Origin: Pseudoxanthomonas suwonensis | GTDB lineage: Bacteria > Pseudomonadota > Gammaproteobacteria > Xanthomonadales > Xanthomonadaceae | Assembly (NCBI GenBank): GCA_003240695.1 | Contig: QFNC01000059.1 | Location: 1-8,632, forward strand | DNA length: 8,632 nucleotides | Direction of reading: 5' to 3' | Part shown: positions 6,965 to 8,632 of the stretch, one piece after another | Position numbering within the stretch: the stretch's first letter is position 1 | Layout of the letters: each line of letters opens with the position of its first letter | Made by a program: the position numbers and the translations under genes | Notes under the pieces: generated by a model | The model's input: the letters and a program-made list of their open reading frames with translations, nothing else | Databases searched by the model: none | Told to the model about the DNA's origin: nothing

Positions 6965-7055
6965 CGTCCCTACGCCAGCATGAACTGGATCAGGTTCAAC
7001 GGGTCACTGCGCTGCCAATGGCGAGCAGTATCTCAGCCCCTTGTCGGGACCCCCC
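6964..7055 (-). ncRNA. TPP riboswitch (THI element) upstream of thiC
   Basis: The minus strand carries the hallmark segments of the thiamin pyrophosphate aptamer in the right order. GTCCCGACAAGGGGCTGAGA (7031-7050) contains the pyrimidine-sensing CUGAGA. Further on are ACCCGTTGAACCTGATCCAG and the pyrophosphate-side segment ATGCTGGCGTAGGGAC (to 6966). GUCCC and GGGAC close helix P1. Binding of TPP shuts down expression of downstream thiamin synthesis genes. It lies about 120 bp upstream of the thiC ATG, which is typical. Confidence 0.95.
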
Positions 7056-7068
7056 TGGTGACAAGAAA

Positions 7069-7097
7069 CACTCGACCAGACGACACCGGATTGTCAA
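7069..7097 (-). promoter_or_regulatory. Candidate thiC promoter
   Basis: A perfect -35 hexamer TTGACA (7092-7097, minus strand) lies about 40 bp upstream of the aptamer. At 17-18 bp spacing only a poor -10 (CGAGTG/GAGTGT, 7068-7074) is seen. The position just ahead of the riboswitch is right for the thiC transcript. Confidence 0.4.
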
Positions 7098-7162
7098 TAG
7101 TCCCTAGCAGCAGAGTGCGCCGGTACCGATCCGCAGATACGCCCGATAGCTTTGGTTGTGGA

Positions 7163-7192
7163 GCGCCGAGCGCCTGCCGCGGTGCTCGGCGC
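7163..7192 (-). terminator. GC-rich hairpin downstream of the EAL gene, possible terminator
   Basis: A perfect 9-bp stem, GCGCCGAGC with GCTCGGCGC, encloses a 12-base loop about 77 bp past the EAL stop and ahead of the thiC promoter. There is no U-run, so it is not a classical intrinsic terminator. It may still isolate the two transcription units. The rest of 7098-7268 holds nothing I recognise. Confidence 0.35.
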
Positions 7193-7268
7193 CATGCCGA
7201 CCCTGAACGAACATTCTCCCCAGCCCCAGAGAGGGGCCCACCCGAATGGTTCGGATGCGGCTGAACTA

Positions 7269-8141
7269 CTAAGCGGCCGAGCCTTCTGCCCAAGGGGTCT
7301 GACCAATCAGAGCCGGCACTTCCGCGGCAGGAACCGGACGGCTGAGCAGGTAGCCTTGGGCATCGTTGCAACCCAGGTGACGCAGGGCCTTGAGTTGCCC
7401 GGCCGTTTCCACGCCCTCGGCGGTGACCGAAATGCCGAGACTTCGGCTCATGCTGACGACAGCACGGATGACCGCTTTCGATTCTCTCCGGTCCGGAAGG
7501 CCGGTGACGAAGGAGCGGTCGATCTTGATCTTGTCGATCGGGAAGCGGAGCAGGTAGGCCAGGGACGAGAAGCCCGTGCCAAAATCATCGAGGGCGATCC
7601 GCACGCCCAGTCGGCTCAGCTCGTGCAGGACCGCGAAGTTCGTGTGGTCGTCCTGTAACAAGACCGATTCCGTGATCTCCAGCTCGAGCCGCCCAGCGTC
7701 CAGGCGTGCTTCCTCCAGGGCGTTGGCCACCGCCTGTACGAGGCCAGGATTGCGGAACTGGACCGGCGAGAGATTGACCGCCACGCGGATCGCATCGGGC
7801 CAGCGGGCCGCCGCCTCACAAGCCGTGCGAAGGGCCCACTCACCCATCCGCATGATCAGTCCGGTTTCTTCGGCCACTGGGATGAACTCGGCGGGCGAGA
7901 TCATTCCTCGGCCAGGATGCTGCCAGCGCAGCAGCGTCTCAAAGCACGTCACCTCCCCCGTCCGGATCCCAACCAGCGGCTGGAAGTGAAGTTCCAACTC
8001 GCCTCGATCAAGGGCTGTGCGGAGGCCGACCAGCGCAGCAAGCCGCCGCTGGACCTCGCCGCCGCGGAGGTCGCCATGCTTAAAGCGCAGTTTGAACAGG
8101 TCAAGCAGATGGCCTACTCGCCCGACGGCTTGCTTCTCCAT
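7269..8141 (-). CDS. EAL-domain c-di-GMP phosphodiesterase, N-terminally truncated
   Basis: Residues ~35-280 form an essentially complete EAL domain that hydrolyses cyclic di-GMP to pGpG. Catalytic and metal-binding positions are present: E68 in the ETLLRW form of the EAL signature, N123 (NLSPVQF), E155 (ELEITES), D185-D186 (ALDDFGTGFSSL), K206 (KIDRSF), E242 (TAEGVET) and Q262 (QGYLLSRP). The signature Ala is Thr, a tolerated variant. The first ~30 residues do not look like linker or GGDEF sequence. They are the antisense reading of an antiporter gene fragment (8043-8381), so the original N-terminal part (sensor and/or GGDEF) has been lost. The ATG at 8141 lies in that foreign sequence and has only a weak ribosome binding site. 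The catalytic domain could work if expressed, but this may be a pseudogene. Confidence 0.75.
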   Translation of the reverse strand: MEKQAVGRVGHLLDLFKLRFKHGDLRGGEVQRRLAALVGLRTALDRGELELHFQPLVGIRTGEVTCFETLLRWQHPGRGMISPAEFIPVAEETGLIMRMGEWALRTACEAAARWPDAIRVAVNLSPVQFRNPGLVQAVANALEEARLDAGRLELEITESVLLQDDHTNFAVLHELSRLGVRIALDDFGTGFSSLAYLLRFPIDKIKIDRSFVTGLPDRRESKAVIRAVVSMSRSLGISVTAEGVETAGQLKALRHLGCNDAQGYLLSRPVPAAEVPALIGQTPWAEGSAA

Positions 8142-8381
8142 CCGCGCCTACTCGACAGCTACCGGCGGCGGGCAACAATCGCGGCGGAGTTCTCCGGAAA
8201 AGAAGAGGAACGTGACCAGGATATCGCCGCCCACTACGGTGTTATCCTAGCTGCCATTGGGGCAGGCCGCGCCGAGTTGGTCCGGCTTCATCGAACTCGG
8301 CAGATCGATGATGAAACACTGCACGATCTTGAGCGCGACCTCGACCTTGAGGAAATGGTAGCAATTGCTGCGAAGAGCTAA
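8043..8381 (+). pseudogene. 3' fragment of a Na+/H+ antiporter gene (cytoplasmic tail)
   Basis: The frame from about 8043 encodes ~112 residues resembling the cytosolic C-terminal tail of CPA1-type Na+/H+ antiporters: LDLAAAEVAMLKAQFEQV, the middle YSPDGLLLHPRLLDSYRRRA and the end RLHRTRQIDDETLHDLERDLDLEE. No membrane segments are present. Upstream of ~8043 the plus-strand sequence is the complement of the EAL gene, so all transmembrane helices are missing. The frame happens to stay open back to an ATG at 7917 inside the EAL gene, but that start has no meaning as antiporter sequence. The stop at 8379-8381 is probably the genuine gene end. Confidence 0.7.
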
Positions 8382-8507
8382 CCGCCGCTTATCGTGCACT
8401 CTTGAAGTTTGCTCCAGAAGCAGGGAAGGGGGATATGCCGCCGGTGCTCGCTTCTGCCTCCCTTGGTCGCTCTGTTCTCGATCAAGAGGGTCAGCTTCGG
8501 GAGGCGA

Positions 8508-8632
8508 TTAGGGCTTGACGTTGGCGTCCCGAATGACGTCACGCCACTTCTTTGTCTCTTCGGTGACGAACTGCGCGAGATCGGCCGCAGGTCCCGCGGC
8601 TGGCTCGGCGCCCAGGTCACGCAGCCGCTTCT
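8508..8632 (-). CDS. Bug/TctC-family tripartite tricarboxylate transporter substrate-binding protein, C-terminus (partial)
   Basis: The gene enters from the right edge and only its last 41 codons are visible, so no start lies in the window. The residues read RLRDLGAEPAAGP, then DLAQFVTEETKKWRDVI and end RDANVKP. That is the typical C-terminus of periplasmic Bug-type solute receptors (E/A-rich helix, KWxxVIxxAxxKP). These proteins bind carboxylates or similar small solutes for TTT uptake systems and are very numerous in beta- and alphaproteobacteria. The ligand cannot be predicted. The 126 bp between its stop and the antiporter fragment hold no feature I can name. Confidence 0.8.
   Translation of the reverse strand, partial: KRLRDLGAEPAAGPAADLAQFVTEETKKWRDVIRDANVKP

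Noticed and set aside
8378..8620. Minus-strand frame of 80 codons at the right edge
   Set aside because: Its first half is an out-of-frame reading of the Bug/TctC C-terminus, which has a far better match; the rest has no support.

Overview
The window looks like accessory, probably plasmid-borne or chromid-borne, DNA of a high-GC alphaproteobacterium. An Acetobacteraceae/Roseomonas-like host is my inference from codon use, the protein style and the IS types. It is a patchwork: an intact IS, a decayed IS, three gene fragments, a toxin-antitoxin pair, a plasmid-type partition locus and one metabolic gene (thiC) under a TPP riboswitch. Nearly every intact gene is on the minus strand.

Layout from left to right. 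(1) 1-344: an unexplained ~120-bp stretch, then the 3' remnant of an HD-domain phosphohydrolase gene (+). (2) 401-~957: a dead IS3-family element (-) with one terminal repeat left, an internal deletion, a frameshift and no 5' part. (3) 959-1612: an AbrB/MazE-type antitoxin and Doc toxin operon (-) with a palindromic operator over the antitoxin ribosome binding site. (4) 1728-2400: a winged-helix DNA-binding protein (-) of the kind found near plasmid replication/partition genes, with small palindromes at both ends. (5) 2599-3730: a compact type Ib-like partition locus, ParA plus a small ribbon-helix-helix partner. It is bracketed on both sides by copies of a GCTAGCTAGC-centred palindrome, which I read as the centromere/operator. 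(6) 3731-5014: an intact 1284-bp IS3-family element (orfA and orfB with a programmed frameshift window), flanked by a 4-bp target duplication, CTAC. (7) 5015-7055: thiC (HMP-P synthase) with its TPP riboswitch (-). (8) 7269-8381: an EAL-domain c-di-GMP phosphodiesterase that has lost its N-terminal part, joined head to head to the last ~110 codons of a Na+/H+ antiporter gene (+). (9) 8508-8632: the C-terminus of a Bug/TctC-family solute-binding protein running off the right edge (-).

How it fits together. Removing the IS and one copy of CTAC puts the thiC stop codon directly against the last GCTAGC repeat upstream of parA, so thiC and parAB were adjacent and co-oriented before the insertion. 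The partition locus, the toxin-antitoxin pair and the winged-helix protein together look like a replicon maintenance module. The gene fragments and ISs show repeated rearrangement around it. I found no clearly new multi-gene defence or biosynthetic system. The most original signal is the palindrome family bracketing parAB and touching both the parB and thiC stop codons.
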